This document shows positions 38,315-47,033 of a stretch of DNA of 64,000 nt, in pieces. Made by a program: the position numbers and the translations under genes. The DNA comes from Olleya sediminilitoris (GTDB lineage Bacteria > Bacteroidota > Bacteroidia > Flavobacteriales > Flavobacteriaceae). Every line of letters starts with the position of its first letter. Position 1 is the stretch's first letter. The stretch is taken from assembly GCF_016785945.1 (NCBI RefSeq), contig NZ_JAEMEF010000001.1, positions 248,001 through 312,000 on the forward strand, in the 5' to 3' direction. The notes beneath the pieces were generated by a model. That model worked only from the letters and a program-made list of their open reading frames with translations. It searched no databases and had not been told where the DNA came from.

Positions 38315-39087
38315 TTTGAAATGGTTGTGTGTTTATTATTTTTATCGAAAAGCATTTCTGATTTACCAATACAAACTTTTTTAACTTGATTATTTACAGC
38401 ATGAAAACAGTTGTTTAATTTTGGCAACATGCCTTCATAAATAATACCATTTTCAATCAACGGTTGATAGCTTTTAGTGTTTATATTTTGGATAACAGAA
38501 TCGTCATTATTTACATCTTCTAAAACACCCTTTTTTTCGAAGCAATAATATAATTCAGTTTTATATTTTGTTGCGAAACCTATTGCTAATTCCGAAGCAA
38601 TCGTATCTGCATTGGTATTTAATAATTGCCCGTTTTTATCATGAGTAATCGCGCAAAACACAGGTGTAATTGTATTGTTTAAAAGAATTTCTAAGGTTTC
38701 TGTATTTACCTTTTTGACGTCTCCAGCAAATCCATAATCGATAGGTTTAGATGGTCTTAAATCCGAAACTATCGTGTTGCCATCTGCTCCTGAAAAACCA
38801 ATAGCATTACAACTGTTAGCTTGTAATTGTGCGACTATAGTTTTATTGATTTTTCCAGCATACACCATGGTGATAATATCTAAAGTGACTTGATCGGTTA
38901 CGCGTCTTCCGTCAATCATTTTAACCTCAACTTGCATTTGTCGTGCTAATTTAGTTGCTAATTTTCCACCACCATGCACTAGGATTTTAGGAGCATCTAT
39001 AGTCGCGAATGCTTTTAGGAATTGCTGCAAAGCGTTATCATCATCGATGATGTTTCCTCCAATTTTTATGATTTTTAGTGTTTTCAT
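38311..39087 (-). CDS. argB: Acetylglutamate kinase-family protein
   Basis: 258 residues from the ATG at 39087. A longer frame to 39147 reads through a dispersed repeat and is not supported. Amino-acid-kinase motifs are KIIKIGGNIIDDD (phosphate binding), VHGGGKLATKLARQM, MIDGRRVTD and NTNADTIASELAI. It phosphorylates N-acyl-glutamate in the second step of arginine synthesis. It overlaps argE by 4 bp. The 150-bp gap to argF' is filled with repeats. Confidence 0.93.
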   Translation of the reverse strand: MKTLKIIKIGGNIIDDDNALQQFLKAFATIDAPKILVHGGGKLATKLARQMQVEVKMIDGRRVTDQVTLDIITMVYAGKINKTIVAQLQANSCNAIGFSGADGNTIVSDLRPSKPIDYGFAGDVKKVNTETLEILLNNTITPVFCAITHDKNGQLLNTNADTIASELAIGFATKYKTELYYCFEKKGVLEDVNNDDSVIQNINTKSYQPLIENGIIYEGMLPKLNNCFHAVNNQVKKVCIGKSEMLFDKNNKHTTISK

Positions 39088-39105
39088 GCTTATTCTTCTC
39101 TTGAT

Positions 39106-39254
39106 GTGATACTGAAATGAATTCAGTATGACGTGACGGATTAACATTAACTTATTGCTTACTTTAAAAGCTCAATCGTCAAGCTGAACTTGTTTCAGCT
39201 TCTCATTATTTACTAATTGTGTGATACTGAAATAAACTCAGCACGACGTAACAT
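39106..39254. repeat. Dispersed ACTGAAAT..TTCAGTATGACG-type repeats between argF' and argB
   Basis: Three related stretches are GTGATACTGAAATG then AATTCAGTATGACG (39106-39136), AAGCTGAACTTG then TTTCAGCTT (39180-39201), and GTGATACTGAAATA then AACTCAGCACGACG (39220-39248). The last one supplies the end of argF', including its stop codon. Similar units occur near 43424-43452 and in weaker form at 47000. Confidence 0.65.
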
Positions 39255-40188
39255 TACAATTTCCCAAAATTTGCTTCAAGACAATTTGCGCAGCAAAAGT
39301 CCTATTATTAGCTTGTTTAATTACAACAGACTGTTCACTATCTAAAACCGCATCTTCCACAACCACATTACGTCTTACAGGCAAGCAATGCATAAATTTC
39401 GCATTACCCAACTTCGCTTTTGTCATCATCCAATTTTCGTCTTGACTAAGTACTTTTCCGTAATCTTTATAATTACTCCAGTTTTTCACATAGACAAAAT
39501 CGGCATCTTTTAAAGCCTCTTCTTGATTGTGATTTACTGGTGTTTTTTTCGTGATTGCTTCGCTTAACTCATAACCTTCAGGATGTGTAATGGTTAAATC
39601 TACATCCAAGTTTTGCATCATTTCTACAAAAGAATTTGCAACTGCTTGTGGTAACGCTTTTGGGTGTGGTGCCCAAGACAAAACAACTTTTGGTTTCGCT
39701 TTTTTTGATAATTCAGTAATAGTAATCGCATCTGCCAACGCCTGTAAAGGATGCGCTGTTGCACTTTCCATATTTACAATTGGAACCGTTGCATATTTTA
39801 TAAAGCTGTTAATCACAAACTCACTTTCATCTTTTTTCTTATCGGTTAAACTAGGAAAAGCTCTAACCGCAATCACATCTGCATACTGCGAAATAACTGC
39901 TGCAGCTTCTTTTATATGTTCTGAAGTATTTGTATTCATGATGGTACCATCTTCAAACTCTAGATTCCAAGCGTCATTTACGTTTAAAACCATAACGTTC
40001 ATACCCAGGTTTTTTGCTGCTTTTTCTGTGCTTAGCCTTGTTCTTAAACTGGCATTAAAGAAAAGCATGACTAAGGTTTTATTTTTTCCTAATTCCTGAA
40101 ACTCAAAAGGATTCATTTTTAGCAAAATGGCTTCTTTAATGGTTTCTTGAAGATTTGAAATATCTTTTATATTGGTGTATTTTTTCAT
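39238..40188 (-). CDS. argF': N-acyl-ornithine carbamoyltransferase
   Basis: 316 residues. The carbamoyl-phosphate motif appears as FFNASLRTRLST in place of the STRTR of ordinary ornithine carbamoyltransferase, as in the N-acetylornithine and N-succinylornithine enzymes. NMESATAHPLQALADAITI and FMHCLPVRRNVVVEDAVLD follow. The position among acyl-pathway genes supports use of an acylated substrate. Which acyl group cannot be told here. The last codons and the stop come from a dispersed repeat. Confidence 0.9.
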   Translation of the reverse strand: MKKYTNIKDISNLQETIKEAILLKMNPFEFQELGKNKTLVMLFFNASLRTRLSTEKAAKNLGMNVMVLNVNDAWNLEFEDGTIMNTNTSEHIKEAAAVISQYADVIAVRAFPSLTDKKKDESEFVINSFIKYATVPIVNMESATAHPLQALADAITITELSKKAKPKVVLSWAPHPKALPQAVANSFVEMMQNLDVDLTITHPEGYELSEAITKKTPVNHNQEEALKDADFVYVKNWSNYKDYGKVLSQDENWMMTKAKLGNAKFMHCLPVRRNVVVEDAVLDSEQSVVIKQANNRTFAAQIVLKQILGNCNVTSC

Positions 40189-40195
40189 AATAAAT

Positions 40196-40256
40196 AGGTC
40201 TCGACTGCGCTCGACCAGACAGTATGTATGTCTCCTCGAGCGCAGTCGAGAGGTTT
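40196..40256. repeat. Inverted repeat of family 2 between argD and argF'
   Basis: The arms at 40199-40214 and 40236-40251 are perfect 16-bp complements with the CGACTGCGCTC core. They are flanked by ACCAGACA and TGTCTCC, the same flanks as the copy at 37188. Confidence 0.8.
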
Positions 40257-41394
40257 AAGTTGTTATCTCTTTTAATTCGTTTTTTAAAGCCTCAAAAAAC
40301 AAATCCACGTGTTCTTTTTTAATGGTTAAAGGCGGAAGAATTCGTAATAAATTAGGATTCTTCGCACTTCCAGTAAATATCTTATGTTCAAAAATTAGCT
40401 TTTTACGTAGTTCAGCAATCGGGAAATCAAACTCCAACCCTAACATTAAACCACGTCCTTTAATGTTTTTAATTGCCGAAATTTCTTTTGCTTGCTCCAG
40501 AAAATAAGCTGAGATGTCTTCAGCATTTTGCATCAAATCCTCTTCTTCAATAACTTCTAATACAGTCGAAGATGCAACACATGCCAAGTGATTCCCACCA
40601 AAAGTGGTTCCTAATAAACCAAAAGAGGCTTTAATATTTGGGTGAATTAAAATTCCACCAATCGGAAAACCATTTCCCATGCCTTTGGCAATCGAAACAA
40701 TATCTGGTATCACATTATATTTCTGATATGCGAAGAAATCGCCAGTTCTTCCAAAACCTGATTGCACCTCATCTGCAATAAAACACGTATTATATTTTTT
40801 GCACAAAACATCTACACCTTCGTAGAACGCAGCAGTACTTTCATCTAATCCTCCAACACCTTGAATACATTCAATAATTACAGCACAGACATCGTTTTTA
40901 GCCAATGCTTTTTCAACACCTTCTAAGTCACCTAATTCCAGAATCTCAACCTCTTGCTGTGCGTTTATTGGTGCTATAATCTTCGCATTATCGGTTGCTG
41001 CAACAGCTGCTGATGTACGACCATGAAAGCCATTTTTAAAAGCAACAACTTTTTTCTTTTCGTTATGGAATGACGCCAGTTTTAAAGCATTTTCATTGGC
41101 TTCTGCTCCAGAATTACACAAAAACAAATCATAGTCTTTGCAGCCGGATAATTGCTCTAACTTGTCGGCTAATTTTACTTGTAATGGATTCTGAATCGAG
41201 TTGCTATAAAACCCTAATTTGGCAACTTGATCAGAAATTGCAGCCACATATTTAGGATGTGAATGCCCTATAGAAATCACAGCATGTCCACCATATAAAT
41301 CTAAATATTTGGTGTTATTTTCATCAAAAACAAAGACATCATCTGCCTTTACAGGTGTGATATCAAACAAAGGATACACGTTAAATAAACTCAT
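40255..41394 (-). CDS. argD: Acetylornithine aminotransferase-type class III aminotransferase
   Basis: 379 residues. PLP-enzyme motifs are LDLYGGHAVISIGHSHP, FCNSGAEANENALKLA-like (LFLCNSGAEANENALK), CFIADEVQSGFGRTGDFFA and IVSIAKGMGNGFPIGG with the PLP lysine (AKGMG). It transaminates N-acyl-glutamate semialdehyde to N-acyl-ornithine. It overlaps proC by 4 bp, which indicates coupled translation. Confidence 0.94.
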   Translation of the reverse strand: MSLFNVYPLFDITPVKADDVFVFDENNTKYLDLYGGHAVISIGHSHPKYVAAISDQVAKLGFYSNSIQNPLQVKLADKLEQLSGCKDYDLFLCNSGAEANENALKLASFHNEKKKVVAFKNGFHGRTSAAVAATDNAKIIAPINAQQEVEILELGDLEGVEKALAKNDVCAVIIECIQGVGGLDESTAAFYEGVDVLCKKYNTCFIADEVQSGFGRTGDFFAYQKYNVIPDIVSIAKGMGNGFPIGGILIHPNIKASFGLLGTTFGGNHLACVASSTVLEVIEEEDLMQNAEDISAYFLEQAKEISAIKNIKGRGLMLGLEFDFPIAELRKKLIFEHKIFTGSAKNPNLLRILPPLTIKKEHVDLFFEALKNELKEITT

Positions 41395-42191
41395 ATCTGC
41401 TCTTCTTTAATGTTACTAATCTTGTTAAACGAGGCAATCATACCTTGTATTAAAGACGAACTCAATCCTTTGTGTTCCATCTCATTCAAACCTTCAATCG
41501 TACACCCTTTTGGCGTCGTTACTCTGTCTATTTCCTCTTCCGGATGATTCCCATTGGTAATCAATAAACTCGCCGCACCTTCACTGGTATACATCGCTAG
41601 TTCTTGCGCTTCTTTAGCATCAAACCCTAACTGAATAGCAGCCTGTGTTGTTGCTCTAATTAAACGCATCCAAAACGCAACACCACTTGCACAAACCACA
41701 GTAGCAGCTTGCATTTGACTTTCCGGAATACTCAACGAATGTCCTAAACGGTTAAAAATAGCTTCAGCAATTTTAATGCGTTTTGCTCCTTGCTCATTAC
41801 TACACAAACACGTCATCGATTTACCAACTGCAATTGCGGTATTTGGCATCGCACGAATGATAAATTTATCCGCACCAACTTGCGCTTCAATCTTAGGAAT
41901 TAGAAAACCTGTAATAGTCGAAATCAAGACGTGTTTCTCTGTTAATTCCGGCTTAATGTCATTTAATATTTGCTCAAAATGAGCTGGTTGCACTGCAAAA
42001 ATGATGATATCAGATTGCCTTACAGCTTCAGTATTATCCGTTGTTAAATGCACATTTTTATAACCATCAAATTCTTGAATCTCATCCAAATTTCGTTTGG
42101 TTAAATACAAACTAGTAATGGCGTTGTTGGTTATCAATCCTTTTGCGATGGACTTTCCTAAGTTTCCTGTTCCTATAATTGCTATTTTCAT
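41391..42191 (-). CDS. proC: Pyrroline-5-carboxylate reductase
   Basis: 266 residues. It starts IAIIGTGNLGKSIAKGL (Rossmann NAD(P) motif), then IRAMPNTAIAVGKSMT and the C-terminal signature VTTPKGCTIEGLNEME. It reduces pyrroline-5-carboxylate to proline. Its place inside the arginine operon, overlapping argD, links proline to glutamate-semialdehyde chemistry. A dispersed family 1 repeat fills the upstream gap. Confidence 0.94.
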   Translation of the reverse strand: MKIAIIGTGNLGKSIAKGLITNNAITSLYLTKRNLDEIQEFDGYKNVHLTTDNTEAVRQSDIIIFAVQPAHFEQILNDIKPELTEKHVLISTITGFLIPKIEAQVGADKFIIRAMPNTAIAVGKSMTCLCSNEQGAKRIKIAEAIFNRLGHSLSIPESQMQAATVVCASGVAFWMRLIRATTQAAIQLGFDAKEAQELAMYTSEGAASLLITNGNHPEEEIDRVTTPKGCTIEGLNEMEHKGLSSSLIQGMIASFNKISNIKEEQI

Positions 42192-42210
42192 TTGTTTGTT
42201 TTTTTTGTTT

Positions 42211-42340
42211 GGGCGTTACCACAAGGGTCGCGTTTTCCGTTATATCTTTTTTGCCTTGTTCTCGATACAAATTTGCTCATGCTTCACAAATCCACTCGAA
42301 CTGACGTCAAAAAAGGATGCCACTTCAACCGCTAACGCAG
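42211..42340. repeat. Dispersed intergenic repeat family 1, copy 2
   Basis: GGGCGTTACCACAAGGGTCG, then CGTTTTCCGTTATATC, a variable middle, AAAAAAGGATGCCACTTC and finally CCGCTAACGCAG. The blocks and their order match the copies at 6163 and 58853. It lies in the gap between argC and proC. Confidence 0.75.
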
Positions 42341-42351
42341 CTGCTGTACTT

Positions 42352-43335
42352 TTAAAAATAAGTTGCTTTCAGTTTTAAACCTTCTGTTTCATCAAAACCA
42401 AACATTAAGTTCATGTTTTGAACAGCTTGACCCGAAGCGCCTTTTAATAAATTATCAATAATGCTTGTCACCAATAATTTGTCTTCATGTTTATGTAAAT
42501 GAAGAATACACTTATTAGTATTTACCACTTGTTTTAAATGAATCTCATCATCCGAAACCACAGTAAAAGCAGCATCTTTATAAAATTCGCTATACAATGC
42601 TTTTGCGTCTTCCAAGCTTCCTTTAAACTTAGTATACATAGTTGCAAAAATCCCTCTTGAAAAATCACCACGATTTGGCATAAAATTGATATCAAAATTA
42701 AAATTAGATTGCAACAGTTTCACCGATTGATTAATCTCACCCAAATGCTGATGTGTAAAAGCCTTATAATGCGAAAAGTTATTATCTCGCCACGTAAAAT
42801 GCGTAGTTGCAGATAACGATGTTCCTGCGCCTGTTGCTCCTGTAACCGCATTAATATGTACATCGTTTTGCAAAACTTCAGCTTTAGCTAAAGGCAATAA
42901 TGCTAACTGAATAGCTGAAGCAAAACACCCTGGATTTGCAATATAATTCGCTTTTTTAATCGCTTCTTTATTTAATTCCGGCAAACCATAGACAAACGTT
43001 TTGCCATCAAAAATGGCGTCTTTAGTTAGTCTAAAATCATTACTTAAATCAATAATTTTAGTTTTACTAGAAAATGAATTGTTCTCTAAAAATGCTTTAG
43101 AATTCCCGTGACCTAAACACAAAAACAACACATCCACTTCTGGGTTAATTTGATTTGAAAACTCCAAATCTGTACTCCCAATTAAATCTTGGTGTACTTT
43201 TGATATTTTGTTGCCAGCATTAGAAGTACTGTAAATAAAATTGATGCTTGTTTTTGAATGATTTAACAACAATCTAATAAGTTCTCCAGCTGTATAACCT
43301 GCACCTCCAATGATTCCTATTTCTAATTTTTTCAT
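42352..43335 (-). CDS. argC: N-acetyl-gamma-glutamyl-phosphate reductase
   Basis: 327 residues from the ATG at 43335. An extension to 43404 is translated from a dispersed repeat and rejected. It opens with LEIGIIGGAGYTAGELIRLL (NADP motif), has the catalytic Cys in ANPGCFASAIQLALLPL, and NRGDFSRGIFATMYTKF downstream. It reduces acyl-glutamyl phosphate to the semialdehyde. It lies between argG and proC in the operon. Confidence 0.94.
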   Translation of the reverse strand: MKKLEIGIIGGAGYTAGELIRLLLNHSKTSINFIYSTSNAGNKISKVHQDLIGSTDLEFSNQINPEVDVLFLCLGHGNSKAFLENNSFSSKTKIIDLSNDFRLTKDAIFDGKTFVYGLPELNKEAIKKANYIANPGCFASAIQLALLPLAKAEVLQNDVHINAVTGATGAGTSLSATTHFTWRDNNFSHYKAFTHQHLGEINQSVKLLQSNFNFDINFMPNRGDFSRGIFATMYTKFKGSLEDAKALYSEFYKDAAFTVVSDDEIHLKQVVNTNKCILHLHKHEDKLLVTSIIDNLLKGASGQAVQNMNLMFGFDETEGLKLKATYF

Positions 43336-43370
43336 TTTGATTCTTTTACTTTGCCATTCTTCGCTTAACA

Positions 43371-43452
43371 CTTCGACTGCGCTCAGTGTGACACAGGATA
43401 ACAATTTCCTTTAATTACCATTTTTGAGATACTGAAACAAGTTCAGCATGAC
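43371..43452. repeat. Two dispersed repeat units between argG and argC
   Basis: CTTCGACTGCGCTCAGTGTG (43371-43390) is a single arm of family 2. GAGATACTGAAAC then AAGTTCAGCATGAC (43425-43452) belongs to the type seen at 39106. No full inverted pair of family 2 is present here. Confidence 0.6.
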
Positions 43453-44639
43453 TAAAGCTTAGAGTTTACTTGTTGATAAATTTTATTCTGATTTCCAATA
43501 ATCTTAATAAATCCTTTAGCGTCATCAGCTGTCCAAGCTTTATTTTCTTCACCATAAGTACTAAATGCACTAGACATTAAATCGTGATCGGAAACAATAC
43601 CATCTAAAGAAAAATGATATGGTTTTAAAGTCACTACAACATTACCAGACACCATTTTTTGAGAGCTTTGTAAAAAAGCTTCTGTATCTCTCATCACTGG
43701 ATCTAAATATTGACCTTCGTGCAAATGCATGCCGTAAAAACTTGACAAGTATTCTTTATGTTGTAACTGCCATTTTGTAAGCGTATGTTTTTCTAATAAA
43801 TGATGTGCTTTTATTGTAATTAAAGCAGCAGCAGCTTCAAAACCAACTCGTCCTTTTGTACCAACAATAGTATCTCCAACATGAATATCTCTACCAATTG
43901 CATATGCAGAAGCAATAGTGTTTAGGTTTTCAATATTTACTTCTGGCGTATTTTCTTGTCCGTTTAAAGCAACAAACTCCCCATTTTTAAAGGTTAATGT
44001 TACTTTTTCTTCCCCTTCTTTTTCTAATGGAGAAGGATACGCTTCGCCTGGTAAAGGTTTTTCCGATTTTAAAGTTTCAACACCACCAACACTTGTTCCC
44101 CAAAGTCCTTTGTTTACAGAATATTTCGATTTTTCCCAAGACATATCTACACCTTCAGACTTCAAATATTCAATTTCTTCTTCTCTAGTCAGTTTTTGAT
44201 CTCTAATTGGTGTTATAATTTTAATATTAGGAGCCAAGGTTTGAAAAATCATATCAAAACGCACTTGATCGTTTCCTGCTCCTGTACTTCCATGAGCGAT
44301 ATATTCTGCATCAATACTTTTAGCATATTCTATAATTTCTATGGCTTGAATAATACGTTCTGCACTTACTGATAAAGGATACGTACTATTTTTTAATACA
44401 TTCCCGAAGATTAAATACTTGACTACTTTATTATAAAAAGTAGCAACCGCATCTATATTTTTATAAGTAGAAACTCCCATTTTATAGGCATTACTTTCTA
44501 TGTGTTTAATCTCTTCCGTAGTAAAACCTCCAGTATTTACGCTTACCGCATGTACATCGTATTCTTTTGATAAACTTACTGCGCAATACGACGTATCTAA
44601 ACCTCCACTATATGCTATAACTAATTTTTTATTACTCAT
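43452..44639 (-). CDS. argG: Argininosuccinate synthase
   Basis: 395 residues. The N-terminus KLVIAYSGGLDTSYCAVSL holds the PP-loop ATP site. YIAHGSTGAGNDQVRFD and IGRDIHVGDTIVGTKGRVGFEA are further family motifs. It ligates citrulline and aspartate with ATP. It starts 8 bp inside the end of the GNAT gene and is the second gene of the arginine operon. Confidence 0.96.
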   Translation of the reverse strand: MSNKKLVIAYSGGLDTSYCAVSLSKEYDVHAVSVNTGGFTTEEIKHIESNAYKMGVSTYKNIDAVATFYNKVVKYLIFGNVLKNSTYPLSVSAERIIQAIEIIEYAKSIDAEYIAHGSTGAGNDQVRFDMIFQTLAPNIKIITPIRDQKLTREEEIEYLKSEGVDMSWEKSKYSVNKGLWGTSVGGVETLKSEKPLPGEAYPSPLEKEGEEKVTLTFKNGEFVALNGQENTPEVNIENLNTIASAYAIGRDIHVGDTIVGTKGRVGFEAAAALITIKAHHLLEKHTLTKWQLQHKEYLSSFYGMHLHEGQYLDPVMRDTEAFLQSSQKMVSGNVVVTLKPYHFSLDGIVSDHDLMSSAFSTYGEENKAWTADDAKGFIKIIGNQNKIYQQVNSKL

Positions 44640-45255
44640 TTTTATCTTTTTTTAGGAATCTTGTTTGCTTAATGTTTTTTAATCTGGTCCAAACTTTTTT
44701 ATCGTATTTGTGTTGTTCAACAGGCTTAACCTCTTTGTCAGGATCGTATAACATACCTGTACATAGGCACATTACTTGTTCTGTACGTTGTAAAACATCG
44801 TAATTTTTACAAGTTTGACAGCCATTCCAAAAGGTTTGATCTTTAGTTAATTCGGAAAACGTTACTGGTTTATAACCTAATTCGCTATTCATTTTCATAA
44901 CAGCCAATCCTGTAGTAATACTAAATACTTTAGCGTTTGGAAACTTGGTTCTAGAGTGGTCGAAGATGACTTTCTTAATCTTTTTTGCAAGTCCTAAGTT
45001 TCTAAAATCTGGATGCACAATTAAACCAGAGTTGGCAACAAACTTACCATGACTCCATTGTTCGATATAGCAAAAACCTGCAAATTTATCGCCTTCTAAA
45101 GCGATAACAGCATTACCATTTTCCATTTTGGTAATGACGTATTCTGGTTTACGTTTTGCAATACCAGTGCCTCTAACTTGAGCAGCATCAGCAATGGTTT
45201 GGCAAATAATATCTGCGTAAATACTATGCGATTTATCAGCAATAACAATTTCCAT
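44632..45255 (-). CDS. GNAT acyltransferase, likely the N-acyl-glutamate synthase of the operon
   Basis: 207 residues with a GNAT fold. The acetyl-CoA loop is seen as HPDFRNLGLAKKIKK, preceded by the beta-strand GLIVHP and followed by NSELGYKPV. A C-terminal cysteine group (WNGCQTCKNYD, MCLCTGMLYD) is unusual and may bind metal. As first gene of the arginine operon, overlapping argG by 8 bp, it most likely acylates glutamate in the opening step. The window has no classic argA or argJ. Catalysis itself is inferred from position and fold. Confidence 0.8.
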   Translation of the reverse strand: MEIVIADKSHSIYADIICQTIADAAQVRGTGIAKRKPEYVITKMENGNAVIALEGDKFAGFCYIEQWSHGKFVANSGLIVHPDFRNLGLAKKIKKVIFDHSRTKFPNAKVFSITTGLAVMKMNSELGYKPVTFSELTKDQTFWNGCQTCKNYDVLQRTEQVMCLCTGMLYDPDKEVKPVEQHKYDKKVWTRLKNIKQTRFLKKDKNE

Positions 45256-45726
45256 TGTAATTGATTTTATTAATTAAAAATGTAATATTTTGATTTTAAG
45301 ATTCCTGTCTGTGCAGGAATTTTGTTTTGAATGGAGAACCGGACTCACCTAAGCTCTAAAATAGAAGTACACCCTAAGGGCGTCGACGTAAAATTGGACG
45401 CACAACAATCCTGTTATTATTTCTAATAACTGTATTTGGAAAAGTAAATATTTGTGATGTGTGATTCAATGTTAAAAAATAAAAAACGGTTAACTAAAGT
45501 GCTTTTAAAGTAGGAGCATTAGCGACGTCGTCTGCGCGCTGGCAAACTTGTGGGTCTTTCATTTTTATTTTGTGCTTTTAACATGGTGTAAAACTAGACA
45601 TTAATTTAATACGAAACTGTTTTTTATTTCTTTTTTAGTGAATTTTTATGAATTCATTAAAAAAAGCACTTTAAAATTATTTAATAATCATTTGAAAACC
45701 AGTCTTATAAACACTCTATTTTCAAC
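45256..45726 (-). other. Regulatory gap between ilvA and the arginine operon
   Basis: 471 bp without a supported gene. It contains a hairpin ATTCCTG/CAGGAAT (45301-45320) and an AT palindrome centred on ATGAATTCAT near 45654, with AAAAA/TTTTT flanks and outer AGTG/CACT. The same sequence loosely resembles an ARG box. AAAGTGCTTTTAAAG (about 45497) and AGCACTTTAAA (about 45665) form a distant inverted pair. The arginine operon promoter should lie here, but no clean TAnnTTTG was fixed. Confidence 0.4.
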
Positions 45727-46992
45727 TTAAACTAAAAACTGAAATAAATCAGGTTTATCATTTAAATAGTCTCCAAAAAAGTTATGCAACTTCATTTTTG
45801 TAATTAAAGGTTCTAAATCTTGAGGTGATTTTAACTCCAAACCAACCACTGCAACATCATTTTCACGGTTTACTTTTTTGGTATATTCAAAGTGAGTAAT
45901 ATCATCTGTTGGACCTAAAATATCTACAACAAATTCGCGCAAAGCACCTGCACGTTGCGGAAATTTAATTATAAAATAGTGTTTTAAATTAGCATGTAAC
46001 AAAGCACGTTCTTTAATCTCTGGAGTACGTGTGATATCGTTATTGCTTCCGCTAACAACACACACTACATTTTTACCTTTTATGTCGTCTTTATATTGCT
46101 CTAAAGCAGCGATGCTTAATGCTCCAGCAGGCTCTACAACCACAGCATCTTTGTTGTATAATTCTAAAATAGTTTGGCATATTTTACCTTCGTCTACAGT
46201 AATCATATCGCTTAAATTTTGCTGACAAATTGCAAAGTTTAAATCACCAACACGTTTTACTGCTGCTCCATCAACAAAGTTTTCGATATTTTTTAATTCG
46301 GTATTTTGTTTTCGTCTTAAAGACGTAGACATTGATGGTGCTCCTGTAGGCTCAACGCCAATTATTTTTGTGTTTGGAGATAATAATTTGAACACTGAAG
46401 ACAATCCTGCAGACAAACCTCCACCACCAACAGGAACAAACACATAATGGATTGGATGCTGCGCTTGATCTATAATTTCTAGTCCAACGGTTGCTTGACC
46501 TTCAATAACTTTTTCATCATTAAAAGGATGGATAAATGTTTTATTTAATACTTCACTTTGTTGCAAAGCTGCATGATAAGCATCATCAAAAGTATCACCA
46601 ATTAATACAACTTCAATATACTCTTCGCCAAACATTTTTACTTGTTCCACCTTTTGATTTGGTGTTGGAGAAGGCATAAAAATTGCACCTTTTATTTTTA
46701 ATAGTTTACATGAAATAGCTACACCTTGTGCATGATTTCCAGCACTTGCACATACAATTCCGTTTTCGATTTCTGCAAAACTTAAAGACGACATTTTATT
46801 GTAAGCTCCTCTAATTTTATAGGAACGTACTTGTTGTAAATCTTCACGCTTAAACATGATATTAGCGTTGAATTGCTTAGAATAATTTCTGTTAGACATT
46901 AAAGGAGTTACAGATGCAACTCCTTTTAATTTTTCTGCAGCAGCCTCAACAGATGCTAATGTTGGCTTATATATTGTTGTGGTATTTTCCAT
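45727..46992 (-). CDS. ilvA: Threonine deaminase
   Basis: 421 residues. PLP-binding motif VRSYKIRGAYNKM (Lys), then SAGNHAQGVAISCKLL, PVGGGGLSAGLSSVFKL and CVVSGSNNDITR. One C-terminal ACT-like regulatory domain (about 335-421, FIIKFPQRAGALREFVVDIL) replaces the doubled domain of long IlvA. It makes 2-oxobutyrate for isoleucine and is probably inhibited by isoleucine through that domain. It is the last gene of ilvDBNCA. Confidence 0.93.
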   Translation of the reverse strand: MENTTTIYKPTLASVEAAAEKLKGVASVTPLMSNRNYSKQFNANIMFKREDLQQVRSYKIRGAYNKMSSLSFAEIENGIVCASAGNHAQGVAISCKLLKIKGAIFMPSPTPNQKVEQVKMFGEEYIEVVLIGDTFDDAYHAALQQSEVLNKTFIHPFNDEKVIEGQATVGLEIIDQAQHPIHYVFVPVGGGGLSAGLSSVFKLLSPNTKIIGVEPTGAPSMSTSLRRKQNTELKNIENFVDGAAVKRVGDLNFAICQQNLSDMITVDEGKICQTILELYNKDAVVVEPAGALSIAALEQYKDDIKGKNVVCVVSGSNNDITRTPEIKERALLHANLKHYFIIKFPQRAGALREFVVDILGPTDDITHFEYTKKVNRENDVAVVGLELKSPQDLEPLITKMKLHNFFGDYLNDKPDLFQFLV

Positions 46993-47033
46993 GTTTTATG
47001 AGATCCTGAAATTAATTCGGGATAACAATTGAT

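Noticed and set aside
39088-39147. N-terminal extension of argB
   Set aside because: The extra residues are translated from a dispersed repeat; the kinase starts at the KTLKIIKIGG segment.
43336-43404. N-terminal extension of argC
   Set aside because: It reads through repeat sequence (SAVEVLS...); the NADP motif starts right after the ATG at 43335.
45497-45675. Distant inverted pair AAAGTGCTTTT / AAAAGCACTTT
   Set aside because: The 150-bp separation and low complexity make a functional stem doubtful; noted in the gap entry only.
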